DNA of 57,165 nucleotides, taken from assembly GCA_024636445.1 (NCBI GenBank), contig JAGXHE010000011.1:1-57165 (forward strand), written 5' to 3'. Numbering within the stretch: the stretch's first letter is position 1; every line of letters starts with the position of its first letter. A program made the translations under genes and the position numbers. Shown in pieces: positions 19,613 through 29,622 of this stretch. This stretch comes from Sulfitobacter sp. (GTDB taxonomy: Bacteria > Pseudomonadota > Alphaproteobacteria > Rhodobacterales > Rhodobacteraceae). The notes under the pieces are model-generated. The model saw nothing but the letters and a program-made list of their open reading frames with translations, did not search any database and had not been told where the DNA came from.

Positions 19613-20261
19613 TGCGTCCTCTTATGATGCGTGCGGCGCGGTCAAAGTCGCCGGGGTGGGTGATTTTCAGATTGTCCTCGTCCCCCGTGACGATCGCCAC
19701 GTCAAGCCCTGCGGCCCGCGCGACCTCGACGTCGTCGGCGGCCTGCCCGGTATAAGCGGCATGGGCGGCGGTGATCGCGGCGCGGTCGAAGCCTTGCGGT
19801 GTTTGCGCACGATACAGGCCGGTGCGGTCCTGCGTTCCGGTGACGCGGCCATCGCGGCCCGTCCACAGCGCATCTGTGACAGGCAGTGCGGGGGCGGCAC
19901 CCGCAGAATGCTCAAGCGCTGCGATCACTTCGCTGATGGTGCGCGCGGTGATGCAGGGGCGGGCAACGTCATGGATCAGCACGCGGATGATCGCCGGATC
20001 GCGCAATGCAGCCAGCCCCGCGCGGACCGACGCCGCGCGGTCGGGACCACCCGTGGTGCAAGTGACACCGGCGAAATCAGCATCCTTGACGTCATCGGCA
20101 TGCAGAACCAGAACCACATGGGCAATCTGGGGATGGCTGAGAAATGCAGCCAGCGTATGGTCGATCACCCGCGTGCCGCACAGTGGTTGCCATTGCTTCG
20201 CCACGGTGCCACCAGCACGCACGCCACGGCCAGCGGCCACGATGATGGCTGCGCATGTCAT
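19593..20261 (-). CDS. ispD: 2-C-methyl-D-erythritol 4-phosphate cytidylyltransferase
   Basis: A 222-residue cytidylyltransferase that adds CMP to methylerythritol phosphate, two steps before IspF. The nucleotide-binding N-terminus [11 protein letters not shown] is conserved, as are IHDVARP and the late [13 protein letters not shown] motif. It is first in the ispD-ispF-pgpA-cinA unit. The divergent gap to dusB (183 bases) contains short inverted repeats, including GCCTA-N5-TAGGC at 20339-20353, but no motif I can name. Confidence 0.96.
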   Translation of the reverse strand: MTCAAIIVAAGRGVRAGGTVAKQWQPLCGTRVIDHTLAAFLSHPQIAHVVLVLHADDVKDADFAGVTCTTGGPDRAASVRAGLAALRDPAIIRVLIHDVARPCITARTISEVIAALEHSAGAAPALPVTDALWTGRDGRVTGTQDRTGLYRAQTPQGFDRAAITAAHAAYTGQAADDVEVARAAGLDVAIVTGDEDNLKITHPGDFDRAARIIRGRNGHQTG

Positions 20262-20444
20262 GGGGTCGTGCGGTGTTTAAGTGTCATGCCTGATGTGTAG
20301 GGGCATTGGCGCGGGCTGGCAATTCGGCAGTTGTCGTGCCTAATAACTAGGCACAGGCCGCGCTGATGCGCGCAAATCGGTCATGCAGGATTGAGCCTGC
20401 CCAAAGGTTGGGCTAGGTCGAAGATACGCACAAGGATTAGGCAT

Positions 20445-21431
20445 TTGCCCCAACACAGCGACCCATTGAAGATGAGTGCCCCGGTGATGCTGGCCCCGAT
20501 GGCCGGAATCACTGACCTGCCGTATCGCAAGCTGGTCGCACGTTTCGGTGCGGGCATGGTGGTGTCGGAAATGGTCGCCAGCGTCGATATGCTGAACGCC
20601 CGCCCCGGCACCCGTGAAAAGGCCGAGCTGGGCCTCGATCAACAGGGCACCGCCGTCCAGCTTGCGGGTCGTGAAGCAGCCCCCATGGCCGAAGCCGCGC
20701 GCATGGTCGAAGGGCAGGGCGCTGCCGTCATCGACATCAACATGGGCTGTCCCGCCAAAAAGGTCACCCAAGGCTATTCCGGCTCGGCGCTGATGAAAAC
20801 ACCGGACCACGCGCTGACCCTGATCGAAGCGGTCGTGAACGCGGTCAGCATCCCCGTCACGCTGAAAACACGGCTGGGCTGGGACGATGCGCTGCTGAAC
20901 GCGCCGCAGATCGCCGCACGGGCAGAGGCGGCAGGCATCCGCCAGATCGTCATTCACGGGCGCACCCGCTGCCAGTTCTACAAGGGCCGCGCCGACTGGG
21001 CGGCGATCCGTGGGGTCAAGGATGCGGTGAGCATTCCGGTGATCGCCAACGGCGATATCGTGAACGTGGCCACCGCGCGGCAGGCACTGGACCAATCAGG
21101 CGCCGACGGCGTGATGATCGGGCGCGGTGCCCAAGGGCGGCCCTGGCTTTTGGCCGAAGTGGCCCATGCGCTCTATGGCACGCCCGCCCCCGTAGTGCCC
21201 GTCGGGCAGGAATTCGCACAGATGGTGATGGCGCATTACACCGAGATGCTGGAATTCTATGGCACGGTTCTGGGTCTGCGCGTCGCACGCAAACATCTGG
21301 GCTGGTACATGGACACGGCGGGCACCTCTGCCGATCTGCGCCGCGCCGTGCTGACCGCTAAGACCCCGAACGAGGCAATGCGGCTGCTGCCCGACGCGCT
21401 GTCGCCCTGGACCGGACAGGTGGCCGCATGA
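20445..21431 (+). CDS. dusB: tRNA-dihydrouridine synthase (NifR3/DusB family)
   Basis: About 328 residues; an FMN TIM-barrel enzyme that reduces uridines in tRNA. Conserved parts include [13 protein letters not shown], the catalytic Cys in NMGCPAKKV and VIANGDI. In Rhodobacter the homologue nifR3 is the first gene of the ntrBC operon, as here. The start is probably the TTG at 20445: AAGGA sits 8 bases before it. An ATG at 20472 has no site, and a TTG at 20391 adds implausible residues. The stop overlaps the ntrB ATG as ATGA. Confidence 0.94.
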   Translation: MPQHSDPLKMSAPVMLAPMAGITDLPYRKLVARFGAGMVVSEMVASVDMLNARPGTREKAELGLDQQGTAVQLAGREAAPMAEAARMVEGQGAAVIDINMGCPAKKVTQGYSGSALMKTPDHALTLIEAVVNAVSIPVTLKTRLGWDDALLNAPQIAARAEAAGIRQIVIHGRTRCQFYKGRADWAAIRGVKDAVSIPVIANGDIVNVATARQALDQSGADGVMIGRGAQGRPWLLAEVAHALYGTPAPVVPVGQEFAQMVMAHYTEMLEFYGTVLGLRVARKHLGWYMDTAGTSADLRRAVLTAKTPNEAMRLLPDALSPWTGQVAA

Positions 21432-22495
21432 GCCCCGCTGCAGATATCTGGGCATCGCTGCCCGTGCCCGCGCTTTTGATTGATGCTGACGACCGTATCC
21501 TGGAAATCAACGCCGCCGCAGAAGGGTTCCTGAACGTCTCGGCCAAGTCCGTGGTTGGTGTGCCGGTCTGGGATCAGGTCAACGTCGACTCGCCACTGGA
21601 AGAGGCCTTTGCCCGCGCCCGCAATTTCGAAGCGCCGCTGTTCGTCAATGACGTCGATGTGGGTGGCGGCCAGCGTGCACCGTTGCAATGTGCGTTGCAG
21701 ATCGCCCCGCTTCAGGGCGCGCCGGGGCAGATGATCATGCTGATCAGCCCGCGCGAAATGGCCGGGCGCATCACCCAGCACGACAGCGTCAAATCGGCGG
21801 CGAAATCCGCCATCGGCATGGCGGAAATGCTGGCCCACGAGATCAAGAACCCGCTGGCAGGGATAACCGGCGCCGCGCAACTTCTGAGCATGAGCCTGAG
21901 CAAGGACGATCTGGAACTGACCGACCTGATCGTCGAGGAAAGCCGCCGCATCGTCAAACTGCTTGAGCAGGTCGAACAGTTCGGCAACCTGTCGCCGCCC
22001 GACTTTCGCGAGGTCAACATCCACGACGTGCTGGACCGTGCACGACGTTCGGCGCTGTTGGGTTTTGGCGCTCAGATGAAGATCATCGAGGACTACGACC
22101 CCTCGCTGCCGATGGCCCACGGCGATCCCGACCAGTTGCTGCAAGTGGTGCTGAACCTGCTGAAAAACGCCTCTGAAGCGGCAGGCAAGGACGGCGGAAC
22201 CATTCGCCTGCGCAGCTATTTCGAGCACTCGTTCCGCCTGCGCAGGTCGGACGGAACCGGTCGCTCGCTGCCGCTTCAGATCGAGATCATCGACGATGGC
22301 CCCGGCCTGCCCGACGCGATCAAGGCAGATGTGTTCGATCCCTTTGTTTCGGGCCGTGAAAACGGCACCGGCCTCGGGCTGGCGCTGGTCAGCAAGATCA
22401 TCTCGGACCATGGCGGTTCGATCTCGGTCACCTCGGTGCCCGGACGCACCGTGTTCCGGTTGTCGCTGGCCCGCGCAACCAACAAGATTAAGTAA
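21428..22495 (+). CDS. ntrB: Two-component sensor kinase NtrB
   Basis: A 355-residue cytoplasmic histidine kinase that phosphorylates or dephosphorylates NtrC according to nitrogen status, normally through PII protein. A PAS domain occupies about residues 1-115, the phospho-acceptor is in HEIKNPLAG, and the ATPase domain has N (LKNASEA), G1 (DDGPG) and G2 (GTGLGLAL) boxes. There is no membrane segment. It overlaps dusB by 4 bases and is followed by ntrC after 18 bases, so the three are surely one operon. Confidence 0.96.
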   Translation: MSPAADIWASLPVPALLIDADDRILEINAAAEGFLNVSAKSVVGVPVWDQVNVDSPLEEAFARARNFEAPLFVNDVDVGGGQRAPLQCALQIAPLQGAPGQMIMLISPREMAGRITQHDSVKSAAKSAIGMAEMLAHEIKNPLAGITGAAQLLSMSLSKDDLELTDLIVEESRRIVKLLEQVEQFGNLSPPDFREVNIHDVLDRARRSALLGFGAQMKIIEDYDPSLPMAHGDPDQLLQVVLNLLKNASEAAGKDGGTIRLRSYFEHSFRLRRSDGTGRSLPLQIEIIDDGPGLPDAIKADVFDPFVSGRENGTGLGLALVSKIISDHGGSISVTSVPGRTVFRLSLARATNKIK

Positions 22496-22513
22496 AAAAA
22501 GGAAGTCTAAAGT

Positions 22514-23878
22514 ATGGACGGCACGGTTCTGGTTGCGGACGATGATCGCACAATTCGCACGGTTTTGACGCAGGCGCTGACGCGGGCAGGGTGCAAGGTG
22601 CACGCCACGTCTTCGCTGACGACGCTGATGCGCTGGGTCGGCGAGGGCAAAGGTGATGTCGTCATTACCGACGTCATGATGCCTGATGGCAACGGATTGG
22701 AAATGCTGCCGAAAATTGCGCAGGATCGCCCCGGCCTGCCGGTGATCGTTATCTCGGCGCAGAACACCATTATGACGGCCATTCAGGCCGCCGACGCCGA
22801 CGCCTATGATTATCTGCCCAAGCCCTTCGATCTGCCGGACCTGATGAAACGCACCGCGCGCGCATTGGAAAGCAAGCAAAGCCGCCCCAGGATTCAGACG
22901 GCCGAGGATGACCGCCCCGACGATCTGCCGCTGGTCGGACGCACGCCGGTGATGCAAGCACTCTACCGTGTGGTCGCGCAAGTGATGAACACCGACCTTC
23001 CGGTGCTGATCTGGGGCGAAAGCGGCACGGGCAAGTCTTTGATCGCGCGTGCAATTCACGATTTCTCTGACCGGCGTTCGCAGCCTTTCGTCTCGGTGAC
23101 CCCGGCCGATCTGGTCGATATCGAAGGGCCTGCGCGAGTGATGGCGCGGGTGCGGAGCGGGACGCTGTTGATCGACGAGATTGGCGATATTCCCGACGAA
23201 ATACAGGCGCGTATTGTGCGCATGACCGATGTCTCGGGCGATGATGTGCCGCGTTTTCTGGCAACCAGCCAGACCGATCTGGCCGCCGCGATGGAAAGCG
23301 GCGCAGTACGCAAGGATCTGTACTACCGGCTGAGCGGTGCGACGCTGCACGTGCCGTCGTTGCGTGAGCGTGTGGACGATATTCCGCTGCTGGCGCACCA
23401 CTTTCTGGCGCGCGGCGACAAATCCGGCGCCGCCCAACGCACCCTTTCGGAAGAGGCGGCAGAGGTGTTCCGCACCTATTCATGGCCCGGAAACGTGCGC
23501 CAACTGGAAAACACCGTGCGCCGTCTGGGTCTGACCAGCCGTCTGCCCGAGATTTCCGCCACGGAAGTCAAACAGGCGCTAGGCAGCCAGCCGGAGATGG
23601 AACCGCTGCAAGCGGTGGGCGACACCGAAAAGCTGGGTGCGTCGGTCTCGCGCCATCTGCAGCGCTATTTTGATCTGCACGGCGATATGTTGCCCCCTGC
23701 GGGCCTGCATGGCCGCATTCTGCGCGAAGTCGAAGCGCCGCTGATCGAGATTGCCCTGTCCGCCACCGCCGGAAATCAGGCCAAAGCCGCCGAACTTCTG
23801 GGGATCAACCGAAATACCCTGCGCAAGAAGATCACGGACCTTGGAATACAGGTGACACGCGGTCGAAAGATGATGTAA
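22514..23878 (+). CDS. ntrC: Nitrogen regulator NtrC, lacking the GAFTGA loop
   Basis: A 454-residue response regulator. The receiver has the phosphorylation site Asp53; the AAA+ domain has Walker A GESGTGKS (168-175) and Walker B LLIDEIGD (218-225). A Fis-type helix-turn-helix ends the protein ([18 protein letters not shown]). Between PFVSVTP and GTLLIDE only about 20 residues remain, so the L1 loop with GAFTGA, needed to contact sigma-54, is missing. Rhodobacter capsulatus NtrC has the same deletion and activates the sigma-70 polymerase. This protein very probably does the same. The gene is intact, not a pseudogene. Confidence 0.96.
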   Translation: MDGTVLVADDDRTIRTVLTQALTRAGCKVHATSSLTTLMRWVGEGKGDVVITDVMMPDGNGLEMLPKIAQDRPGLPVIVISAQNTIMTAIQAADADAYDYLPKPFDLPDLMKRTARALESKQSRPRIQTAEDDRPDDLPLVGRTPVMQALYRVVAQVMNTDLPVLIWGESGTGKSLIARAIHDFSDRRSQPFVSVTPADLVDIEGPARVMARVRSGTLLIDEIGDIPDEIQARIVRMTDVSGDDVPRFLATSQTDLAAAMESGAVRKDLYYRLSGATLHVPSLRERVDDIPLLAHHFLARGDKSGAAQRTLSEEAAEVFRTYSWPGNVRQLENTVRRLGLTSRLPEISATEVKQALGSQPEMEPLQAVGDTEKLGASVSRHLQRYFDLHGDMLPPAGLHGRILREVEAPLIEIALSATAGNQAKAAELLGINRNTLRKKITDLGIQVTRGRKMM

Positions 23879-23979
23879 AACTGCCACATCAAACCGTGGC
23901 CATTCGAACACTTTCGGATCAGGACCACGATATATGGCGGTAGGTGCTTGCGGGCACCGCATCAACAGGTGGGTGCAGG

Positions 23980-26214
23980 GTGGCAACCCGGACACGGCAA
24001 TCACGTTGGGCAACAATGGGGCGTTTGCGCCGCCAAAAGCGTGTGCGCAACGTAGCGACGCTGGGTTTGGTCATTCTGGGCCCGGTGCTGGCGCTTGCGA
24101 CATTCCTGATTTTGGGGCCGTTGGATCAGGGCACCAGCAACATTTCACTGCGCCTGATTCTGCTGGCCGACTTTGTCTACATCCTTGTGGTCGCAGCCTT
24201 GGTGATGAGCCAGGTTGCCCGCCTGATCGCCGCACGGCGGGCAAAATCGGCGGGTTCGCGACTGCATTTGCGGCTGACCGGCGTTTTTGCGCTGATGGCG
24301 TTGATCCCGACGGTGACGGTGGCGGTGTTTGCCGGGCTGACGGTGAACATCGGGCTTGAGGGCTGGTTTTCGGACCGGGTCAGCAACGTTGTCGGATCGT
24401 CCCTTGCCGCTGCCGAAGCCTATGAGGCCGAGCAGAACGACGATTTGATCGAAGACGCCCGCGCGCTGGCCGAATTCATCGACCGCATCCGGCGCACCGA
24501 GCCCAGCGAGAGCGACATCGAAACTCTGGCCGCCGGACAGCGCCAGATTCAGCGTGGTCTGCGCGAGGCCTATCTGATCGACGGCACTGGCGAAATTCGT
24601 GCCCGTGGCGACCGGTCGTATCTGTTCGACTACGAAGAACCCAGCGCGGCCCAACTGGAAGAGGCCCGCGCGTCGGGCCTGCTGGTGATCGAGGACTGGC
24701 CCAACAACGAATTCCGTGCGCTGCTGCCGCTGACCACGTCAGTCGATCGGTTTCTATATGTCAGTCGCGATGTGGATGGGGAAATCCTGTCGCTGCTGGA
24801 CGAAACCCAGGAAACCGTGCGGCTGTACCAGCAGCTCGAAGCGGATCGGGGGCGGGTGCTGTTTGAGTTTGGCCTGCTTTATCTGGGCTTTGCCGTTATT
24901 CTGATCCTTGCCGCGATCTGGCTGGGTCTTTGGTTTGCCGAGCGGCTGTCGGGGCCGGTTGGCCGACTGACCGGAGCGGCGCAGCGCGTGGGCGCGGGCG
25001 ACATGGATGTACGTGTGCGCGAAGAGGAAGGCGACGATGAGATTGCGATGCTGGGTCGGTATTTCAACCAGATGACCCGCCAGATCAAGGCGCAGCGTGA
25101 CACGCTGCTGGATAACACCCGCCAGATCGAGCGCCGCCGCCGTCTGTTTGATTCCGTGCTCAGCTCGGTCACCTCGGGCGTCGTCGGGCTGGACCCCGAA
25201 GGGCGCGTGGCCTTTGTGAACCGGTCGGCAGAACGGTTGCTGGACTGGCAGGAGAACAACCAGTCAATCGCGATATCGGCAGCCGTCCCCGAGTTTGGAC
25301 CTCTTTTCAATACGTTGAAGGACACTCTTCAGGAAGTCACCCAAGGCGAGGTCAAGGTCAGTCGCAGCGGCCATCTGGAAAACCTGCTGGTGCGCATGGC
25401 CACGCGGCGTACTGAAGACGGGCGGCTAGAAGGTTATGTGGTGGCCTTTGACGACGTGACTGATCTGGTCAGTGCCCAGCGGATGGCGGCCTGGGGCGAT
25501 GTTGCACGCCGGATCGCCCACGAGATCAAGAATCCGCTGACCCCGATTCAGCTGAGCGCCGAACGCATCAAACGCAAGTTCTCGTCGAAAGTGGGCGAAG
25601 ACAGCGACAGTCTGGAGCAGATGACAGATGTGATTGTGCGCCAAACCAACGACTTGCGGCGCATTGTTGACGAGTTTTCCAAATTCGCGCGGATGCCCGA
25701 GCCTGACCGGCAAAACCACGATCTCGCCAAGATCGTGCGGGATGCGGTCACCTTGCAACGCGCAGGCCAACCCGGTGTGATCATCGACGCCTATCTGCCC
25801 GATGCGCCCCTGAACACCGATCTGGACGCCACGATGATTGGTCAGGCGCTGACAAACCTCATAAAGAACGCCGGGGAAGCCATTGAGACACTTCAGGAAA
25901 ACAATCCACCCGACGGATTGAAGCCACGTGTGAGCATCCACCTTGAAACCTTGAACAATCGTGCAATCATCCAGATTGCGGACAATGGCATCGGTCTGCC
26001 CGAAGACCGCGCCCGTTTGTTCGAGCCTTACGTGACCACAAGGTCCAGCGGTACGGGTCTGGGCCTGCCGATCGTGAAGAAAATTATCGAAGAGCATGGC
26101 GGCACGCTGGCTCTGGAAGACGCGCCCGTATTCGAGGGCCAAACGCATTTCGGCGCTATGGCGGTCATTACACTGCCTCTGACGCCGCAACGTAAAAACA
26201 GTGAGGTAACATGA
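23980..26214 (+). CDS. ntrY: Membrane sensor kinase NtrY
   Basis: About 744 residues. Helices near residues 25-45, 60-80 and 95-115 and a fourth near 285-305 bracket a periplasmic domain of about 170 residues. A HAMP linker (ERLSGPVGRLTGAAQ), a PAS domain and a kinase core follow (HEIKNPLTPIQLSAER, then GTGLGLPIVKKI). With NtrX it responds to nitrogen and, in several alphaproteobacteria, redox state. I prefer the GTG at 23980, with AGGTGG 8 bases upstream; GTG 23944 and ATG 24016 are alternatives. Its end overlaps ntrX as ATGA. The ntrC-ntrY gap is 101 bases and may hold a promoter. Confidence 0.94.
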   Translation: MATRTRQSRWATMGRLRRQKRVRNVATLGLVILGPVLALATFLILGPLDQGTSNISLRLILLADFVYILVVAALVMSQVARLIAARRAKSAGSRLHLRLTGVFALMALIPTVTVAVFAGLTVNIGLEGWFSDRVSNVVGSSLAAAEAYEAEQNDDLIEDARALAEFIDRIRRTEPSESDIETLAAGQRQIQRGLREAYLIDGTGEIRARGDRSYLFDYEEPSAAQLEEARASGLLVIEDWPNNEFRALLPLTTSVDRFLYVSRDVDGEILSLLDETQETVRLYQQLEADRGRVLFEFGLLYLGFAVILILAAIWLGLWFAERLSGPVGRLTGAAQRVGAGDMDVRVREEEGDDEIAMLGRYFNQMTRQIKAQRDTLLDNTRQIERRRRLFDSVLSSVTSGVVGLDPEGRVAFVNRSAERLLDWQENNQSIAISAAVPEFGPLFNTLKDTLQEVTQGEVKVSRSGHLENLLVRMATRRTEDGRLEGYVVAFDDVTDLVSAQRMAAWGDVARRIAHEIKNPLTPIQLSAERIKRKFSSKVGEDSDSLEQMTDVIVRQTNDLRRIVDEFSKFARMPEPDRQNHDLAKIVRDAVTLQRAGQPGVIIDAYLPDAPLNTDLDATMIGQALTNLIKNAGEAIETLQENNPPDGLKPRVSIHLETLNNRAIIQIADNGIGLPEDRARLFEPYVTTRSSGTGLGLPIVKKIIEEHGGTLALEDAPVFEGQTHFGAMAVITLPLTPQRKNSEVT

Positions 26215-27620
26215 GTGACATTCTGATTGTTGACGACGAGCGCGATATCCGCGAACTGATTTCCGATATCCTCAAGGACGAAGGCTTTGCCACGCGGTTG
26301 GCGGGCAATTCCGACGACGCGATGAGCGCCATCAACACCGAGGCCCCGGCGCTGATGATCCTGGATATCTGGCTGAAAGACAGCCGCATGGACGGCATCG
26401 ACATCCTCAAGACGGTCAAGCGTGACAACCCGGATGTGCCGGTGGTGATCATCTCGGGCCACGGGAATATCGAGATTGCCGTCGCCGCGATCAAACAGGG
26501 CGCTTACGACTTTATCGAAAAGCCATTCAACATCGATCAATTGCTGGTAGTGATCCGCCGCGCGATGGAAACCTCGCGCCTGCGCCGCGAAAACCACAGC
26601 TTGCGGCGGCAGGACAGCGGCACGACCCAGATGATTGGATCAAGTACTTCGTTCAAGGGATTGATTTCGCAGCTGGATAAAGTCACCAAGTCCAATGGTC
26701 GGGTGATGCTGACCGGGCCTGCGGGTGCGGGCAAGGAGCTTGCGGCGCGTTATATCCACGCCCATAGCAGTCGCGCGTCGGCGCCGTTTATCACGGTCAA
26801 CTGCGCAGGCGTCGCCCCTGACCGCATGGAAGAAGTCCTGTTCGGCCGCGAAAGCACTGAACGCGGCGTCGAGCCGGGATTGCTGGAACAGGCCCACGGC
26901 GGCGTGATCTACTTTGACGAAGTTGCTGACATGCCGCTGGGCACCCAGTCCAAGATCCTGCGCGTGCTGGTTGACCAGCAATTCACCCGCGTTGGTGGCA
27001 ACGACAAGGTGCGCGTCGATCTGCGGGTCATCTCGTCGACCAACCGCAATCTGGAACAGGCCATCGCTGCCGAAACCTTCCGGCAGGAGCTGTTTCACCG
27101 TCTGAACGTGGTGCCGATCGCCGTGCCGTCGCTGGAAGACCGGCGCGAGGACATTCCGGTTCTGGCCGGACATTTCATCGAGGAATTCAACGCCACCCAA
27201 GGCCTGCCCAAACGCGAGATCACCGACGAGGCGCAGGCGCTGCTGCAGACGATGGTCTGGCCGGGCAACGTGCGCCAGCTGAAAAATCTGATCGAGCGGG
27301 TGCTGATCCTTGGCGATGGCACGGGTCCGATCGAGGCGCGAGAACTGCCCGGAACCGACGATTCCTCTGGCGGCGAAGAGGGACGCGTCGTGCTCTCGGG
27401 GTCGCTGGCCACATTGCCGCTGCGTGACGCCCGCGAGGCGTTCGAGCGTGAATACCTGCTGACGCAGATCAACCGTTTCGGCGGCAATATCAGCCGCACG
27501 GCCAATTTTGTTGGCATGGAACGCTCGGCCCTGCACCGCAAGCTCAAAAGCCTTGGCGTGGTTACGTCTTCCAAGGCCGGTGCGCGGGTGGCGCATATGG
27601 ATGAAGAGGACGAAGACTGA
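26211..27620 (+). CDS. ntrX: Response regulator NtrX
   Basis: A 469-residue NtrC-family regulator, partner of NtrY. The receiver phosphorylation site is Asp52 (ILDIWL). Walker A reads GPAGAGKE and Walker B IYFDEVAD; the arginine-finger region and a C-terminal Fis-like helix-turn-helix (ISRTANFVGMERSALHRKL) are present. At the GAFTGA position it reads FGRESTERGVEPG. It therefore also lacks the sigma-54 contact motif, as is usual for alphaproteobacterial NtrX, and should act on sigma-70 promoters or by repression. Walker A ends in Glu instead of Ser/Thr, which may reduce ATPase activity. Confidence 0.95.
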   Translation: MSDILIVDDERDIRELISDILKDEGFATRLAGNSDDAMSAINTEAPALMILDIWLKDSRMDGIDILKTVKRDNPDVPVVIISGHGNIEIAVAAIKQGAYDFIEKPFNIDQLLVVIRRAMETSRLRRENHSLRRQDSGTTQMIGSSTSFKGLISQLDKVTKSNGRVMLTGPAGAGKELAARYIHAHSSRASAPFITVNCAGVAPDRMEEVLFGRESTERGVEPGLLEQAHGGVIYFDEVADMPLGTQSKILRVLVDQQFTRVGGNDKVRVDLRVISSTNRNLEQAIAAETFRQELFHRLNVVPIAVPSLEDRREDIPVLAGHFIEEFNATQGLPKREITDEAQALLQTMVWPGNVRQLKNLIERVLILGDGTGPIEARELPGTDDSSGGEEGRVVLSGSLATLPLRDAREAFEREYLLTQINRFGGNISRTANFVGMERSALHRKLKSLGVVTSSKAGARVAHMDEEDED

Positions 27621-27631
27621 GAGGGCGCTTT

Positions 27632-27650
27632 GCGGGGCATTGCGCCCCGC
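27632..27650. terminator. Possible terminator between ntrX and the lipoprotein gene
   Basis: GCGGGGC / GCCCCGC with a 5-base loop lies 11 bases after ntrX and 6 bases before the stop of the convergent gene. There is no T run, so intrinsic termination is uncertain. Confidence 0.4.
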
Positions 27651-27656
27651 GCGGCA

Positions 27657-28127
27657 TCAGCCCTGGTTGACGATCTGAAAGCTGCCATCGGGATTGCGGA
27701 TTGCGCAGGACCTTGATGTCAGACGCGGCAGTGTCGCGGTTGCCGCCGGAACAGCGGCCTGTTTGACCCCCTGTGGACAGGCCGGAATGCTGGCGGGACT
27801 GTACCCCAGATCGGCCATGCACTGAGTCTCGACCCTTTTGCGCAGCGGGCCGTTCACATCGTAGGTGTAGATTTCACCGGGCAGGTAGTACCCGCCCGTA
27901 GTGCTGCACGCGCCAGCCGAATTGCAGATACGGCGCGGCGGCACATAGGTGGGCGGCGTGCGGCGCACCTGATTGGCGACGGGCGCATCGCGCAGCGCGC
28001 GCACCTGACAGGCGGTGGTGTCACGCTCCAGCTTGGCGACAGGCACGCCGGGCTGATAGTACAGCGTCAGCGGTGCACAGGCAGGCAGCGCAAGCATCAC
28101 GATCAGGGCGGCAAATGGGGTTTTCAT
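27657..28127 (-). CDS. Putative lipoprotein
   Basis: A 156-residue secreted protein. The signal peptide ends in a lipobox LPAC, making Cys17 the lipidated residue. The mature part has no domain I recognise but contains cysteines (CQVRAL, ICNSAGACS, QCMADLGY, ACPQ, SCAI) that could form disulfides in the periplasm. The start is the ATG at 28127; a frame running to 28193 adds 22 residues without a ribosome-binding site. It is convergent with ntrX and divergent from trkA. Function unknown. Confidence 0.75.
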   Translation of the reverse strand: MKTPFAALIVMLALPACAPLTLYYQPGVPVAKLERDTTACQVRALRDAPVANQVRRTPPTYVPPRRICNSAGACSTTGGYYLPGEIYTYDVNGPLRKRVETQCMADLGYSPASIPACPQGVKQAAVPAATATLPRLTSRSCAIRNPDGSFQIVNQG

Positions 28128-28244
28128 GCGCCGACCTTGCCGCAGATCCTTACGATTTACAATTGAATTGACCCGGTTTCGACCATCTGTCATTCAGATG
28201 TTTCGGATCACTATGGTTGCGATTGCCAAAGGGGCAAGGAACGC

Positions 28245-29621
28245 ATGAAGGTCATCATTTGCGGTGCGGGTCAAGTTGGCTGGCAGATCGCACGACACCT
28301 CTCGAATGAACGCAACGATGTAACCGTGGTCGACAGCGACCCCGATCTGGTGCGGCGCGCCACGGATTCGCTGGATGTGCAGGGCGTCGCGGGCTATGCG
28401 AGCTATCCTAACGTCCTGGACCGTGCAGGTGCGCGAGACGCCGATATGATCATCGCTGCCACCCATTCGGACGAGGTGAACATGGTCACCTGTCAGGTCG
28501 CGCACTCGGTTTTCGGCATAAATCGCAAGATCGCGCGGCTGCGGTCGCAGTCGTACCTTGATGCGATCTATTCCGACCTCTACCGCCGTGATCACATGCC
28601 CATCGACGTGGTGATCAGCCCCGAACGCGAGGTCGCGGCGGCTGCACTTCAACGTCTGCACACCACGGCCGCCTTCGACACCGAACGCTTCATGGACGGC
28701 AAGGCGCACCTGCTGGGCATCACCATCGAGGAAGAATGCCCGGTGGTGAACACGCCCCTGCGCCAGCTTACCGACCTGTTTTCGACCCTGCGCGCGGTCG
28801 TGGTCGGTGTGCGCCGTGATGGCACGCTGTTCACGCCCGAGGCCAAGGACCAGCTGTTCGTCGGCGACGATTGCTATGTGTTCTGTCACGTGGATGATGT
28901 GGCCCGCACGATGGAGATTTTCGGCAAGAAACTGGCCAAACAGGAACGCATCATTCTGGTGGGCGGCGGCAATGTCGGGCTGGCCGTCGCGGCCGAGCTG
29001 GAAAAGCGCACCCACCGCGTGCGCACCAAGATCATCGAGAAGAACCGCAAGATTGCCGAACGTGCCGCAGAGGCGCTTGAGCGGACGATCGTGCTGAATG
29101 GCGACGGTCTGGATGTGGCGCTGCTGCACGAGGCGGGCGTGTCGCGTGCCGATGCGATGCTGGCCGTGACCGACGACGACAAGACCAACATGCTGGCCGC
29201 CGTGCGCGCCAAGACCGAAGGCTGCCCCTATGCCATCGCGCTGATCAACGACCCGACGCTGGTGCCGATGATGGGCCCTCTGGGGATCGACGCCTATATC
29301 AACCCGCGCGCCACCACGGTGTCGTCGATCCTGCGTCACATCCGGCACGGGCGGGTGCGCTCGGTCTATTCCATCGGAGACGCCGAAGCCGAGGTGATCG
29401 AGGCCGAAGTGCTGTCGACCTCGCCCCTCGCGGGGCGCAAGATCGGCGAGATCGAATTTCCCGAAGGCGTGCTGGTCGGTGCCGTGCGCAAGGGCGGCGA
29501 AGTGATCCGCCCGATGTCGTCCACCCGCATCGACGAAGGCGACGTGATCGCGATCTTCAGCCTGGCCAAGGATGTCCCCGAGGTCGAGCGGCTGATGCAA
29601 GTGTCCATCGACTTCTTCTGA
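28245..29621 (+). CDS. trkA: Trk potassium uptake regulatory subunit TrkA
   Basis: A 458-residue peripheral membrane protein with two RCK_N/RCK_C units. Nucleotide-binding Rossmann motifs appear as GAGQVGWQIA at the start and GGGNVGLAVA near residue 240, so NAD(H)/ATP binding is expected in both. It gates the TrkH channel in the inner membrane. AAGGA precedes the ATG by 4 bases. trkH starts 1 base after its stop. The ntrYX-trkAH neighbourhood is conserved in many alphaproteobacteria. Confidence 0.97.
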   Translation: MKVIICGAGQVGWQIARHLSNERNDVTVVDSDPDLVRRATDSLDVQGVAGYASYPNVLDRAGARDADMIIAATHSDEVNMVTCQVAHSVFGINRKIARLRSQSYLDAIYSDLYRRDHMPIDVVISPEREVAAAALQRLHTTAAFDTERFMDGKAHLLGITIEEECPVVNTPLRQLTDLFSTLRAVVVGVRRDGTLFTPEAKDQLFVGDDCYVFCHVDDVARTMEIFGKKLAKQERIILVGGGNVGLAVAAELEKRTHRVRTKIIEKNRKIAERAAEALERTIVLNGDGLDVALLHEAGVSRADAMLAVTDDDKTNMLAAVRAKTEGCPYAIALINDPTLVPMMGPLGIDAYINPRATTVSSILRHIRHGRVRSVYSIGDAEAEVIEAEVLSTSPLAGRKIGEIEFPEGVLVGAVRKGGEVIRPMSSTRIDEGDVIAIFSLAKDVPEVERLMQVSIDFF

Positions 29622-29622
29622 C

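Noticed and set aside
19133-20261. Frameshifted bifunctional IspDF
   Set aside because: Both genes have complete ends, and the 20-base overlap includes a proper start and stop; separate genes are the natural reading.
22514-23878. ntrC as a damaged or pseudogene copy
   Set aside because: Although the GAFTGA region is missing, all other motifs are intact and the deletion is a known feature of Rhodobacter NtrC.
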